Source of the DNA: an uncultured Eubacteriales bacterium
GTDB taxonomy: Bacteria; Bacillota; Clostridia; Oscillospirales; Oscillospiraceae
Direction: 5' to 3'
NCBI GenBank assembly: GCA_900553135.1
Contig: USCO01000055.1
Span: 1 to 12,144, forward strand
DNA length: 12,144 nt
A program made the position numbers and the translations under genes. This document shows positions 12,105-12,144 of the stretch, one piece after another. The notes under the pieces were generated by a model. It was not told where the DNA came from. It worked only from the letters and a program-made list of their open reading frames with translations, and searched no databases. The first letter of the stretch is position 1, and each line of letters starts with the position of its first letter.

Positions 12105-12144
12105 TGGTGCGCGAGGCGGGAGTCGAACCCGCACGCCCTTGCGA
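12105..12144 (-). tRNA. 3' part of a tRNA, probably tRNA-Leu, cut by the window edge
   Basis: The minus strand ends in an encoded CCA (12107-12105). Before it are discriminator A, acceptor strand CTCGCGC, and a T-arm GCGGG-TTCGACT-CCCGC. The preceding TCGCAAGGGCGT looks like the second half of a long variable arm followed by the two linker bases, as in class II tRNAs. Long arm plus discriminator A points to Leu (Ser has G). The anticodon is outside the window. Confidence 0.85.

Overview
The window is a GC-rich stretch of a low-G+C-type (Bacillota) lineage, most likely a gut clostridium of the Oscillospiraceae (Flavonifractor/Lawsonibacter-like). This rests on three signals: a phenylalanine T-box leader and IreB, which are Bacillota hallmarks; strong AGGAGG-type ribosome binding sites and TTGACA/TATAAT promoters; and the two-gene SUF-like minimal iron-sulphur system of anaerobes. 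The genus is an inference; nothing in the sequence names it.

Left part (1-3015, all minus strand). A sigma-54-dependent activator cut by the window edge, a TudS-like DUF523 [4Fe-4S] protein, the Ser/Thr-kinase target IreB, and an XRE-type regulator fused to a multi-pass membrane domain. The activator and ireB have recognisable 17-bp-spaced promoters; ireB and the XRE gene carry repeats that look like operators. A clear terminator separates ireB from the DUF523 gene.

Centre (3016-7755). The pheS-pheT operon (minus strand) is driven by a TTGCAA/TATAAA promoter and controlled by a T-box riboswitch with a TTC (Phe) specifier. pheT encodes an unusually long beta subunit (896 residues) with about 100 extra residues that look like a second, degenerate OB fold. 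Between pheS and pheT lies a nested palindromic element. Directly after pheT come three 158-bp tandem repeats; each carries a 15-bp hairpin followed by a U-rich tract in the pheT direction, so the operon appears to end in three serial terminators.

Right-centre (7788-9715, plus strand). A sufC-sufB pair of the SmsCB type has two tandem promoters, a possible operator over the first, and a leader with a possible 10-codon peptide. A strong terminator ends it, facing the terminator of the next, convergent unit.

Right part (9716-12144, minus strand). A small protein of unknown function precedes a secreted SH3b-SH3b-NlpC/P60 peptidoglycan endopeptidase. Their shared promoter holds TGTAAC repeats at 11-bp steps that match the WalR box, fitting cell-wall control. 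A 2x[4Fe-4S] ferredoxin overlaps a membrane-bound iron-sulphur protein gene; their promoter lacks a -35 box but has a CRP/FNR-like palindrome centred near -42. The window ends inside a tRNA, probably tRNA-Leu, with its own terminator.

The most unusual items are the terminator repeat array with covarying stems, the PheT insertion, the WalR-like box in front of the unknown gene and wall hydrolase, and the -42 palindrome before the ferredoxin pair. No wholly new multi-gene system stands out.
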